Below are positions 16,885-25,408 of a stretch of DNA of 64,000 nt, in pieces. The DNA is taken from contig NZ_JAJEQG010000003.1 of assembly GCF_020687245.1 (NCBI RefSeq), positions 124,001 through 188,000 of the forward strand, written 5' to 3'. A program made the position numbers and the translations under genes. Position 1 is the first letter of the stretch; each line of letters opens with the position of its first letter. The DNA is from Faecalibacterium longum CLA-AA-H243. GTDB taxonomy: Bacteria; Bacillota; Clostridia; Oscillospirales; Ruminococcaceae. The notes under the pieces were generated by a model, which saw nothing but the letters and a program-made list of their open reading frames with translations, ran no database searches and was not told where the DNA came from.

Positions 16885-18525
16885 TTACTTATCGGAAGGC
16901 TTGCTCAAGTCGATGCTGCGGATGATCTTGCGCACGGGCAGCACGCTCTTGGCGTTCATGGACAGCTCGTCCACGCCCATCCGCAGGAAGGTCTCGGTGA
17001 GGGCGGTGTCTGCGCCCAGCTCGCCGCAGATGCCCACCCAAATGCCGTGGCGGTGGCCCGCGTCGATGGTCATCTTGATGGCCCGGAGCACAGCGGGGTG
17101 GTGCGGGTTGAAGAAGGGCTCCAGCTTTGCGTTCTGGCGGTCCAGAGCGCAGGTGTACTGGGTCAAATCGTTGGTGCCGATGGAGAAGAAGTCGCACTCC
17201 TCGGCCAGCTCGTCGGCGATGAGGACAGCGGCGGGCGTCTCGATCATGGTACCCACTTCCATCTTCTCGTCGAACTTCTTGCCCTCAGCCCGCAGTTCCG
17301 CGCGGCACTCGTCCAGCACGGCCTTGGCGTCCTGCAGCTCCCGCAGGCTGGTGATCATGGGGAACATAATGCTCATGTTGCCGTAAGCGGAAGCGCGGAG
17401 CAGAGCGCGCAGCTGGGTCTTGAAGAAGTCCTTCCGGGTCAGGCAGATGCGGATGGCGCGGTAGCCCAGCGCGGGGTTTTCCTCGTGGTCGAGCTTCATG
17501 TAGTCCACGGTCTTGTCTGCGCCGATGTCGCAGGTGCGGACGACCACCTTGCGGGGTGCAAGGCTCTCGAGCACCTGCTTGTATGCCTCGAACTGGTAGT
17601 CCTCCGTCGGGAAGTCCTTGCAGTTGAGGTAGACGAACTCGGTGCGGAAGAGGCCGACGCCGCCGGCGTCGTTCTGCTGCACAGCGCCCACGTCGCTCAT
17701 GCCGCCGATGTTGGCAAAGACGTTGATGGTCTTGCCGTCGAGGGTGGTGTTGGGCTTGCCCTTGAGCTCCTGCAGCAGTGCCTGCTTTTTCTGGTCTTCC
17801 TGCTGGCGCTTTTTCAGGCTCTTGAGCAGGTCGGGGGTGGGGTCAACGTAGACACAGGCGTTGTAGCCGTCCACGACCGCCATCTTGCCGTCCCAGTCGT
17901 CCTGGATGTCCTTGCACTGGATAAGAGCGGGGATGTTCATGCTGCGGGCGAGGATGGCGGTGTGGCTGTTGGAGCTGCCCTCCCGGGTGATGAAGCCCAG
18001 CAGCAGGCTCTTGTCCATGCGGACCGTCTCGGACGGGGCCAGGTCCTCGGCTACGAGGATGCTGGGCTCAGTACCCTGCAAAGTAGCATTGTCTACGCCC
18101 TGCAAAATGTCGAGGATGGCCTGTGCAATGTCGATGACGTCGGCGCTGCGGGCCTGCAAATAGGGGTCATCCATGGCGGCGAATACGGCGGCCTGATTGT
18201 CGCCGGCGGTCTTGACGGCGTACTCAGCGCACTTGTGCTGGCCGTTGATGATCTCCTTGATGGCGTCCACAAAGTCGTCGTCATCCAGCATCATGGCGTG
18301 GATGTTGAACACCTCGGCGATGTCCTCGCCGGCCTCGGCCAGAGCCTTCTCGTACAGAGCGGTCTGCTGGTCGATGGCCTTGGCGCGGGCGTCCTCAAAA
18401 CGGGCCACTTCAGCGGCGTTGTCGGCCACTTCGGCGGCAGAGATGACGGTATCTTTTTTCTTATAGATCTTCAGCTTTCCGATGGCAATGCCATTCAGGA
18501 TGCTTTTACCGGTACCTACCTGCAT
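16885..18525 (-). CDS. ptsI: PTS Enzyme I
   Basis: Phosphoenolpyruvate-protein phosphotransferase, the entry point of the sugar PTS: it autophosphorylates from PEP and passes the phosphate to HPr. The 546 residues run in the usual order. The HPr-binding helical domain comes first, then the phosphohistidine domain with His188 in GSSNSHTAILARSMNIPAL, then the PEP-binding barrel with MFPMITSLREL, FFSIGTNDLTQYT and GICGELGAD carrying the catalytic Cys. The length is near the low end of the family. AAGGAG precedes the ATG. It lies 92 bases downstream of ptsH, with an intrinsic terminator in between, so its level should be lower than that of HPr. Confidence 0.97.
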   Translation of the reverse strand: MQVGTGKSILNGIAIGKLKIYKKKDTVISAAEVADNAAEVARFEDARAKAIDQQTALYEKALAEAGEDIAEVFNIHAMMLDDDDFVDAIKEIINGQHKCAEYAVKTAGDNQAAVFAAMDDPYLQARSADVIDIAQAILDILQGVDNATLQGTEPSILVAEDLAPSETVRMDKSLLLGFITREGSSNSHTAILARSMNIPALIQCKDIQDDWDGKMAVVDGYNACVYVDPTPDLLKSLKKRQQEDQKKQALLQELKGKPNTTLDGKTINVFANIGGMSDVGAVQQNDAGGVGLFRTEFVYLNCKDFPTEDYQFEAYKQVLESLAPRKVVVRTCDIGADKTVDYMKLDHEENPALGYRAIRICLTRKDFFKTQLRALLRASAYGNMSIMFPMITSLRELQDAKAVLDECRAELRAEGKKFDEKMEVGTMIETPAAVLIADELAEECDFFSIGTNDLTQYTCALDRQNAKLEPFFNPHHPAVLRAIKMTIDAGHRHGIWVGICGELGADTALTETFLRMGVDELSMNAKSVLPVRKIIRSIDLSKPSDK

Positions 18526-18562
18526 TGCAATTTCTCCTTATTCTTGCTGTTTTGTGTTCCGT

Positions 18563-18600
18563 AACAAAAAGCCCCCGCAGGACATTCCCCGCAAGGGCTT
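18563..18600 (-). terminator. Intrinsic terminator between ptsH and ptsI
   Basis: AAGCCC...GGGCTT with inner GC/GC and GG/CC pairs (18569-18600) is followed on the minus strand by TTTTTG. It should let only part of the transcripts reach ptsI. Confidence 0.75.
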
Positions 18601-18617
18601 CTCATCACGCTGGGCGA

Positions 18618-18875
18618 TCAGACGTTCTCGCTCAGGAATTTCTGGATAGCTTCGGCGCAGGCGGCTTCATCGTCGCCCTCCACCTTGATGGTAACGGTGT
18701 CGCCCTGCTTGACGCCCATTCCCATCAGGGCCATCAGCTTGCGCAGGTCGCAGGTCTTGCCGCCCTTCTCGAGGGTGGCGGTGCTGGCAAAGCCCTTGGC
18801 CACCTTGACGAGCAGACCGGCGGGACGGGCGTGGATGCCGCAGGCATCCTTAACGGTGTACTGGAATTCCTTCAT
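18618..18875 (-). CDS. ptsH: PTS phosphocarrier HPr
   Basis: 85 residues that relay phosphate from Enzyme I to the sugar EIIs. The active-site His15 stands in ACGIHARPAG. I start at MKEF (18875) because it gives canonical numbering and good spacing from GGAG; the ATG two codons earlier is too close to the ribosome site. Aligned without gaps to Bacillus HPr, the regulatory position 46 is Lys (CDLRKLMALMGMG) where the HPr kinase target Ser is found, so this copy should not undergo Ser phosphorylation. The -10 TATAAT lies in the AT-rich stretch near 18975. It is first in the ptsH-ptsI unit. Confidence 0.96.
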   Translation of the reverse strand: MKEFQYTVKDACGIHARPAGLLVKVAKGFASTATLEKGGKTCDLRKLMALMGMGVKQGDTVTIKVEGDDEAACAEAIQKFLSENV

Positions 18876-19122
18876 GATCATTTTCTCCTTACTTCATCCG
18901 GTCCTCCTGGGCGGCTCACCCTGCCCCTCGGGACGCAGCACTCGAACCTTCTGGCTGCTGGATGTTTATCTTTATTATAAACCTTAGTCGTTCTTTTTTC
19001 ACCCTTTCATATTGCCGATTTTTTATCAAAAATTTTAGTAACATTGAACAGAATCTTTCTACAGAAATACCACTACTGCACAATTTTTCTGTTTCATCGC
19101 ACTTTTTTGTACAGAATGACGG

Positions 19123-19857
19123 TTATTCGACGGGGTATCCCTCGGCGTCTAGCGGCAGGTCGGTGTACTGCACGGGCTGCTCCTGTGCAGCGTCCGGCTC
19201 GCCGGAAGTCTGCTGGGCCTGACCCTCCGCGCCCAGCTCGCCGTCGTGGCGCTCTCCCCAGTCGCCGCTGAAATCTTCGCCCGAGGTCTGCTGGGCCTGC
19301 CCGTCGGTCAGTTCATCCTCGTGCCGTTCGCCCCAGTCCCCGCTGAAGTCCTCGCCGGACACCTGTTCGGCCTCCTGCAGGGCCATCGCGGTCTGGGCGT
19401 CTTTCAGCCCGGTGACAGTGCCGGAAGGCTTTTCCAACAGATACGCACCCACGGCCTTTTTCTTGTAGACCAGCAGCACGCCGTAGCTGCTCACATCGCC
19501 CCGGCTGGCCGCCGGGATGAGCGCTGTCCACTTCTCCACCGTCTTGCCCTTGTAACGGGCCAGGTCCATGCCGCTCTGCTGCACCACCCCATTAAAGGCC
19601 GAAAAGCTGTCGTCCCACTTGCGGGGGATCTTCACCTTGTCGGCGGTGATGGACGCGCCGTCCACGTCCAGCCCATAGCCCGTGAACCAGGTCTGGATGT
19701 CCTGCGCACTCTCGATTTTATTACTTGCCGCCGCGACAGCCACCGAGCGGGTACTGATGTACCGCCCCAGCATGGCGCTGAACACCACCAGCGCACAGCA
19801 CATCGCCCCCACGCCCAGCTTCTTGACGCTTGCCTTACTCAGTGTGACCACAAACAT
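19123..19857 (-). CDS. DUF4830-like membrane-anchored protein with C-terminal repeats
   Basis: 244 residues. One N-terminal membrane segment (about 12-32) is followed by an external domain. That domain has the pattern I associate with DUF4830: IPRKWDDSFSAFNGVVQQSG, then DLARYKGKTVEKWTALIP, then GVLLVYKKKAVGAYL. The C-terminal third is an acidic tandem repeat: 25 and 26 residues beginning SGEDFSGDWGERH, with a third copy truncated to SGE. The start at 19857 follows GGGAGG; the longer frame upstream overlaps the gltX promoter region and lacks a site. Function is unknown; the DUF assignment is from memory of the motif. Confidence 0.65.
   Translation of the reverse strand: MFVVTLSKASVKKLGVGAMCCALVVFSAMLGRYISTRSVAVAAASNKIESAQDIQTWFTGYGLDVDGASITADKVKIPRKWDDSFSAFNGVVQQSGMDLARYKGKTVEKWTALIPAASRGDVSSYGVLLVYKKKAVGAYLLEKPSGTVTGLKDAQTAMALQEAEQVSGEDFSGDWGERHEDELTDGQAQQTSGEDFSGDWGERHDGELGAEGQAQQTSGEPDAAQEQPVQYTDLPLDAEGYPVE
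19207..19359 (-). repeat. In-frame tandem repeat in the DUF4830-like gene
   Basis: Two units of 75 and 78 bases encode residues 167-191 and 192-217. The protein sequence is better conserved than the third codon positions, which suggests an old duplication kept by selection. Confidence 0.7.
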
Positions 19858-19970
19858 ACCCTTGCCTCCCACCCATTCAGATTTGTCCGTACAACATATG
19901 CGGGAGACTGCGGTATCATGCAAAAACGGGGCCGCTTTCCAGCCAAGGCCGCTTCTCTTTGCTGTCTCCG

Positions 19971-19999
19971 TTGACAAACAGGGCCGGAGAGGGTAAACT
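19971..19999 (+). promoter_or_regulatory. Promoter of gltX
   Basis: TTGACA (19971-19976), 17 bases, TAAACT (19994-19999). Confidence 0.65.
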
Positions 20000-20055
20000 T
20001 AGGCAGAGATATTTGCAATTCATTTGCCTATGATAGATTAAAAGGAGAAATCATT

Positions 20056-21525
20056 ATGCCGAACAATAATATCCGCACCCGTTTTGCTCCCTCGCCTACG
20101 GGTTATATGCATGTTGGCAACCTGCGCACGGCCCTGTACACCTACCTGATGGCCAAGCACGATGACGGCACCTTCATCCTCCGCATCGAGGACACCGACC
20201 AGGGCCGCTACGTGGAGGGCGCTGTGGATGTCATCTACAACACCCTGCGGGAGACCGGCCTGCTGTGGGACGAAGGCCCGGACATCGGCGGCCCCGTCGG
20301 CCCCTACGTCCAGAGCGAGCGCATGGGCATGTTCAAGCAGTATGCCGAGCAGCTGGTGGCTGAGGGCAAGGCCTATTACTGCTTCTGCACCGAGGAGCGT
20401 CTGGAAGCCCTCCACGCCGAGCAGCGCGCCCACGGTGAGATGACCCACTACGATGGCTGCTGCCGCGACCTGCCCAAGGAAGAGGTGGAAAAGCGCCTTG
20501 CCGCCGGTGAGCCTTACGTCATCCGCCAGAAGATCCCCCGCGAGGGCGTGACCGGCTTCGACGATATGGTCTACGGCCACATCGAGGTCAACAACAGCGA
20601 GATGGACGACCAGATCCTCATCAAGACCGACGGTATGCCCACCTACAACTTCGCAAATGTCGTGGACGACCACCTCATGGGCATCACCCACGTCATCCGC
20701 GGCAGCGAGTATCTGTCCTCCACCCCGAAGTATAACCTGCTGTACCAGGCTTTCGGCTGGAACATCCCCAACTACATCCACTGCCCGCCGGTCATGAAGG
20801 ACGCTCAGAACAAGCTGTCCAAGCGCAACGGCGACGCCAGCTATCAGGATCTCGTTGCAAAGGGCTACCTGACCGAGGCTATCCTGAACTACATCTGCCT
20901 GCTGGGCTGGAGCCCCAAGGGCGAGTACGCCGAGCAGGAGATCTTCTCGCTGGCTGATCTGGTCAAGATCTGGACGCCGGACGGCATCTCCAAGTCTCCC
21001 GCCATCTTCGACCCCCTCAAGCTGCGGGCCATCAACGCTGAGTATATCCGCCGCCTGTCCCCCGAGGAGTTCCTCGCCAAGGCTGAGCCCTGGATCGACA
21101 GCGCCGTCCATACCCCCATCAACAAGAAGCTGCTCTGTGCAAACCTGCAGCCCCGCTGCGAGGTCCTGGGCGAGATCCCCGAGCAGCTGGATTTCTTCGA
21201 CGCCATGCCCGAGTATGACGTGAGCCTCTACGCCAATAAGAAGCAGAAGACCACCCCTGAGTCCGCAAAGGAGGCGCTGGAAGCCCTGCTGCCCGTGCTG
21301 AGCGACGAGGCACTGGACTTCAATGACCGTGACACCGTCTTCGACGCCTGCAAGGCCAAGGCCGAGGAGCTGGGCAAGAAGAATGGCTGGCTGCTCTACC
21401 CGCTGGGCATCGCCCTCTCCGGCAAGCAGCGCACCCCCGGCGGCGGCACCGACCTCGCCTGCATGATGGGCCGCGAAACGACCCTCGAGCGGGTGAAGGC
21501 CGCTATCGAGAAGCTGAATGGCTGA
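20056..21525 (+). CDS. gltX: Glutamate-tRNA ligase
   Basis: Charges tRNA-Glu (and, in organisms lacking GlnRS, tRNA-Gln for later amidation). The 489 residues carry the class I signatures SPTGYMHVGNLRTA (HIGH) and NKLSKRNGD (KMSKS). The specificity segment LRIEDTDQGRYVEGA, a zinc-like CFCTEERL...CCRDL stretch and a helical anticodon-binding C-terminus are also present. AAAGGAG precedes the ATG. It is transcribed alone from a promoter at 19971-19999 and ends at a hairpin just before spoIIE. Confidence 0.97.
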   Translation: MPNNNIRTRFAPSPTGYMHVGNLRTALYTYLMAKHDDGTFILRIEDTDQGRYVEGAVDVIYNTLRETGLLWDEGPDIGGPVGPYVQSERMGMFKQYAEQLVAEGKAYYCFCTEERLEALHAEQRAHGEMTHYDGCCRDLPKEEVEKRLAAGEPYVIRQKIPREGVTGFDDMVYGHIEVNNSEMDDQILIKTDGMPTYNFANVVDDHLMGITHVIRGSEYLSSTPKYNLLYQAFGWNIPNYIHCPPVMKDAQNKLSKRNGDASYQDLVAKGYLTEAILNYICLLGWSPKGEYAEQEIFSLADLVKIWTPDGISKSPAIFDPLKLRAINAEYIRRLSPEEFLAKAEPWIDSAVHTPINKKLLCANLQPRCEVLGEIPEQLDFFDAMPEYDVSLYANKKQKTTPESAKEALEALLPVLSDEALDFNDRDTVFDACKAKAEELGKKNGWLLYPLGIALSGKQRTPGGGTDLACMMGRETTLERVKAAIEKLNG

Positions 21526-21664
21526 GCCGCTTTTTGGCGAAGCGCACTACTTCTGCTGAGATTTTATCCCATCCCATCACCCCGCCAAAAACTGCGCGCA
21601 CTCTGCGCTACAGTATACGCAGAAGGCGCGGGAAACAGAACAGCACAGCGTAATATTGCAAAAG

Positions 21665-21691
21665 ATCCCCGCCGGAAAGCGGGGATTTTTT
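21665..21691 (+). terminator. Terminator between gltX and spoIIE
   Basis: ATCCCCGC (21665-21672) pairs with GCGGGGAT (21679-21686) and is followed by six T residues. The hairpin ends at the proposed spoIIE start, so its GGGGA arm may double as a ribosome site. Confidence 0.7.
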
Positions 21692-21692
21692 C

Positions 21693-23981
21693 ATGCAGGT
21701 ATCTTTTCGGACGATACAGCTCACAGACGGGAAAAAGCGGGTGAACGGTGCGCTCCGGGCGCGGGCGGCAGTGCGGCCTGCCCTGCGGCAGGGGAGCGCG
21801 TTCCTGCTGGGGCTGGCCGGAGGCTGGGCCGTGCTGTATGGTGCGCTGATGCCTTTCGGGCTGGGGCTGACGCTGGGCTTTGCGGAGGACTGCTTCGCTG
21901 TGGGAGCCGCCGGGGCCGCACTGGGGGTGCTGGCCCGGAGTTTCGGAACGCTGACCGTGGAGAGCGTCTGCCTGCTCTGCGCACTGGGTGCGGCGGTAGC
22001 GGCACGATGGCTCTGGCCCGGCCGATTCGTCCCGGCGGTGGCAGCGGGCTGCGGCACACTGGTGGGAAGCGCAGTCTGCTTCGCGGCGGGGGAGGAAAAC
22101 GGCGTTCAGACCATCCTGTTCTGCGGCGGCGACGCCCTGCTGGCAGCAGCCGCGGGGTACGGCCTGCGGCGCTTCCCGCCCGAAAAACCGGGCATGGGCA
22201 GCCTGATCTTGTCTGCCGCTGTGGCCGCCGCACTGGGCGGGATGAGCTTTGGCCTCTTCCTGCCCGGGGTAATGGCCTGTGCGGCGGCAGAGCTGGCCCT
22301 CTGCTGCAAGGGCCTGCCGCTGGAGGCATTGGCTTTCAGCGGGGTGACGGGTGCGGCTCTGGCCGCGTCAGACCCTGCCCTTGCGCCTGCCGCCGCCGGG
22401 CTTGCCTGTGGGTGTGCCGCTGCGGCAGTGCTTGCCCCGGCGCGACGGGTGGAGGGGCTTGCGGCCTATGCGGGCGGCTGTGTGGCGGGGGTGCTCTGCA
22501 TCCAGCCGCTGGCGGGGGCGTTCAGCTTTCTGCTCAGTGCCGGGGCGGGTGCGGGACTCTGCGCCCTGCTGCCCGCGGGCTGGCTGATGCCTGCCCTCAA
22601 AGAGGACGACCCGCCCGGCGACGAGCGGCCGCGCCTCTCTGCCGCCGCGACCCGGCTGGAAGCGGTGGCCGAAAGCCTCTCCTCGCTGGCGGAGACGGTG
22701 AACGAGGTGTACGACGCTTTTCCACGCCGGTGCGAGGGTTTCCGATGGGTCATCGACAACATCCACGACGGCCTTTGCGCCAACTGCGGACGGCGGGAAG
22801 TCTGCTGGAAGCAGGAGCACGCCTCCACCCTGGAAGGAATGGAGGCCCTGCGCCCCATTCTGGAAGAAAAAGGCCATCTGGAAGCGGCACTTCTGCCCGG
22901 TCAGCTGGCGCGGTGCATCCACCCGGCGGCGCTCTGCGCGGCGGGGGACAAGGCGTTTGCACTCTACCGCAGCCGCCGGGAGGCCCGCGTCCACTCCGAG
23001 GCCATGCGGACAGCCCTCACTGAGCAGTACAGCGCCGTGGCCGATGCACTGGGCGTCCTCAGCGAACAGCTGGGCCGTCCCGGAAGCCCGGAGCCCTACA
23101 AGTCTGGCCGGGTGTCGGCGCTGTTCGCTCAGCTGGGGACGCCGCCGCTGGAATGTGCTGTGACACTGGACGATTTGGGCCGCACCCGGGCGGCAGTGAC
23201 GCTGCCCCGCACCCGCTTCAATGAAAAAGAGCTGGCCGCTCTGGCCGGGGAGGTGGGGCATATCTGCCGCCGCAGCCTCGAGCCGCCGCAGGTGCTCTCT
23301 TGCAAGGGGATGACCACCCTGCTCTTTGCCGAAAAGCCCCTGCTCCGGGCCGTATTCGGGACGGCGGGCGCGGCGGCGCGGGGCGAGATCTCCGGTGACG
23401 CAGTCCAGCAGTTCTGCAGTGCGGCAGCGGCCCAGATGATACTCTGCGACGGCATGGGAACGGGACGTCCGGCGGCAGTAGACGGCAACCTCGCCGCAGA
23501 GCTGACGGCACGCCTGCTCAAAGCGGGCTTTACCGCAGAGCTTGCGGCCCGGCTCGTGAACGTGGCGCTGGCGCTCAAGAGCGACGAGGAGAGCGGCGCG
23601 ACCCTCGACCTCGTGAGCGTAGACCTCTATACCGGCACAGCCCGGCTCTTCAAGGCCGGTGCGGCCCCGGGCTTTCTCGTGCATGGGGGCAAGGCCCGGG
23701 CTGTGGGCGAAGCCAGCCTGCCGATGGGCATCCTCGGCGGCGTTAGCGGGCAGAGCCGGGTGGTGCATCTGGCGGCGGGGGACTATGTGGTGCTGGTGTC
23801 AGACGGCCTCTTGGTGGACGGCCCCGGCTGGGTGATGCAGCAGCTGGAACTCTCCGCTGCCAAGGCAGAACAGCCCGACGTTCTGGCGAAAAAGCTGGTG
23901 GAAGCCGCCCGCGCCCGCGCCGTCCAGCGGGGCCGTCCCGACGACATTACCGCCGCTGTCCTCCGGCTCGAAAACAGCTGA
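21693..23981 (+). CDS. spoIIE: SpoIIE-family membrane protein phosphatase
   Basis: 762 residues. In spore formers SpoIIE is a septal PP2C phosphatase that activates sigma F by dephosphorylating SpoIIAA. The N-terminal 300 residues are a string of about ten Ala/Gly/Leu-rich membrane segments. A central helical region follows (about 310-530) with the Cys cluster CANCGRREVCW. The C-terminal PP2C domain begins near residue 575 with ILCDGMGTG, followed by LDLVSVDLYTG, KAGAAPGFLVHGG, DYVVLVSDGLL and RPDDITAAVL. The Asp ligands of the PP2C site are present, so it looks active. The ATG at 21693 abuts the gltX terminator and the true start could be a little downstream. Confidence 0.88.
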   Translation: MQVSFRTIQLTDGKKRVNGALRARAAVRPALRQGSAFLLGLAGGWAVLYGALMPFGLGLTLGFAEDCFAVGAAGAALGVLARSFGTLTVESVCLLCALGAAVAARWLWPGRFVPAVAAGCGTLVGSAVCFAAGEENGVQTILFCGGDALLAAAAGYGLRRFPPEKPGMGSLILSAAVAAALGGMSFGLFLPGVMACAAAELALCCKGLPLEALAFSGVTGAALAASDPALAPAAAGLACGCAAAAVLAPARRVEGLAAYAGGCVAGVLCIQPLAGAFSFLLSAGAGAGLCALLPAGWLMPALKEDDPPGDERPRLSAAATRLEAVAESLSSLAETVNEVYDAFPRRCEGFRWVIDNIHDGLCANCGRREVCWKQEHASTLEGMEALRPILEEKGHLEAALLPGQLARCIHPAALCAAGDKAFALYRSRREARVHSEAMRTALTEQYSAVADALGVLSEQLGRPGSPEPYKSGRVSALFAQLGTPPLECAVTLDDLGRTRAAVTLPRTRFNEKELAALAGEVGHICRRSLEPPQVLSCKGMTTLLFAEKPLLRAVFGTAGAAARGEISGDAVQQFCSAAAAQMILCDGMGTGRPAAVDGNLAAELTARLLKAGFTAELAARLVNVALALKSDEESGATLDLVSVDLYTGTARLFKAGAAPGFLVHGGKARAVGEASLPMGILGGVSGQSRVVHLAAGDYVVLVSDGLLVDGPGWVMQQLELSAAKAEQPDVLAKKLVEAARARAVQRGRPDDITAAVLRLENS

Positions 23982-23982
23982 G

Positions 23983-24011
23983 TTGCTTTTTGGGCGGCGA
24001 GAGGGTATACT
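23983..24011 (+). promoter_or_regulatory. Promoter of the pectinesterase gene
   Basis: TTGCTT (23983-23988), 17 bases, TATACT (24006-24011), starting right after the spoIIE stop. Confidence 0.6.
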
Positions 24012-24046
24012 TGTCAGTATCTAGAACGATCATAGGAGAGACACAT

Positions 24047-24997
24047 ATGCTGACAGTTACAGTTGCACAGGACGGCAGCGGCGACTTCGCGTCCATCGCG
24101 GAGGCGGTGCTGGCCGTACCCTATGAGGAGGAAGCACTGGTGCAGGTCGGTCCCGGCATTTACCGGGAAAAGCTGGTCTGCGAAAAGCGCTGCATCACCC
24201 TGCGGGGGGCGGGTGCAGATAAGACAAAACTCGTGTGGGGCGACGGCGGCAAGCTGCCCCACAAGGACGGGCGGCCCACCCATACCTTCCGCAGCTACAC
24301 CGCCTTTTTCAGCGGCGAAATGCTCTGCGTGGAGGACATGACGATTGAAAACGACGCCGGCCCGGGCGCGAAAGCCGGGCAGGCCGTCGCGGCCTATGTG
24401 GACAGCACCCGGGCGGTGTTCCGCCGGGTCAAGCTGCTGGGCAGTCAGGACACGCTTTTCTGCGCCCCGCTGCCCGAAAAGGAGCGGGAGAAGGACGGCT
24501 TTCTCGGCCCGCGCGGTCTTGCGCCCCGCAAACCGACCGCCCAGTACTACACCGACTGCGAGATCGCAGGTGACATTGATTTCATCTTTGGCGGCGGCGA
24601 CGCCCTCTTCGAAAACTGTGTCATCCGCACGGTGGACAACCACATCCCCCACAGCTATGTCACAGCTCCTTCGGGCAAAGCCGATGGACTTGGCTTTGTG
24701 TTCTGGAACTGCGATTTCGTCTCCGACTGCCCGGCGGGCAGCGTCTATCTGGGGCGTCCGTGGCGTCCCGAGGGCAAGACGGCGGTGCTGGACTGCCGTC
24801 TCGGCGCCCACATCGCGCCGGAAGGTTTTATCGCATGGAATGACCGCACCGATACCGGCCTTGCCAGCTTTGCGGAAGCTGACAGCACCGGCCCGGGCGC
24901 AGCAGAGCGCCCGGCGTGGGTGAAACAGCTTTCCGGGCCGGAGGCGGCGGAACTGCTGGCCCACGCCCGCACCCTCTGCCGACCGAAAGCCAACTGA
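24047..24997 (+). CDS. Pectinesterase, carbohydrate esterase family 8
   Basis: 316 residues forming the right-handed beta-helix of pectin methylesterases, which remove methyl esters from galacturonan. Signature blocks are all present: VAQDGSGDFASIAEA at the N-terminus, LLGSQDTLF (Asp135), DIDFIFGGG (Asp178, expected nucleophile) and YLGRPWR (Arg237, Trp239). No signal peptide is seen, so the enzyme should act in the cytoplasm on imported oligogalacturonides. AGGAGA lies before the ATG at 24047. A 54-residue membrane protein gene follows after 11 bases. It probably forms part of a pectin-use capacity typical of gut Faecalibacterium relatives (inference). Confidence 0.92.
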   Translation: MLTVTVAQDGSGDFASIAEAVLAVPYEEEALVQVGPGIYREKLVCEKRCITLRGAGADKTKLVWGDGGKLPHKDGRPTHTFRSYTAFFSGEMLCVEDMTIENDAGPGAKAGQAVAAYVDSTRAVFRRVKLLGSQDTLFCAPLPEKEREKDGFLGPRGLAPRKPTAQYYTDCEIAGDIDFIFGGGDALFENCVIRTVDNHIPHSYVTAPSGKADGLGFVFWNCDFVSDCPAGSVYLGRPWRPEGKTAVLDCRLGAHIAPEGFIAWNDRTDTGLASFAEADSTGPGAAERPAWVKQLSGPEAAELLAHARTLCRPKAN

Positions 24998-25008
24998 GGA
25001 TGTAACAA

Positions 25009-25173
25009 ATGAAAAAACTGCCGAATTTTGTAAAGTGGCTCATCATTGCCGTGGTGCTGGCCGCAATGGCCGCGATGATGGTGGCCGTGAACGACCGTGC
25101 CTCCCGGGTGGAGATGCCAATGCCGGACAACAGCCTGGGCATCTATCGCCAGACGCCTGCCACTGGAAAGTGA
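25009..25173 (+). CDS. Small single-pass membrane protein, 54 residues
   Basis: Begins MKKLPNFVKWLIIAVVLAAM: a basic start and one hydrophobic segment (about 10-27), then a short external tail ending RQTPATGK. GAGGA precedes the ATG. It starts 11 bases after the pectinesterase stop and must share its transcript. A weak CTTC/GAAG hairpin with T residues (25219-25237) may end the unit. No family is recognised. Confidence 0.6.
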   Translation: MKKLPNFVKWLIIAVVLAAMAAMMVAVNDRASRVEMPMPDNSLGIYRQTPATGK

Positions 25174-25255
25174 ATCAGAAAAACGAGACGGGACTGCTGG
25201 AAAGCGGCCCCTCTTTGCTTCTTTGAGAAGTTTTTGTCGAATCCGCCCGTTTAGA

Positions 25256-25284
25256 TTGACGAATGGCTCAACTTTTTGTATACT
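25256..25284 (+). promoter_or_regulatory. Promoter of the AbrB-hydrolase unit
   Basis: TTGACG (25256-25261), 17 bases, TATACT (25279-25284). The leader is about 120 bases. Confidence 0.65.
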
Positions 25285-25408
25285 GAACAGGCACGAAGTT
25301 GACAGAATTTTCCTGTTTTTCCTGCACAGGAACATTTTTTGCGTTGTGTCGGTGTAAACGACGCTCATTCTGCCATCTTTCCGGACACACTGAAAAGGAG
25401 AAATGAAT

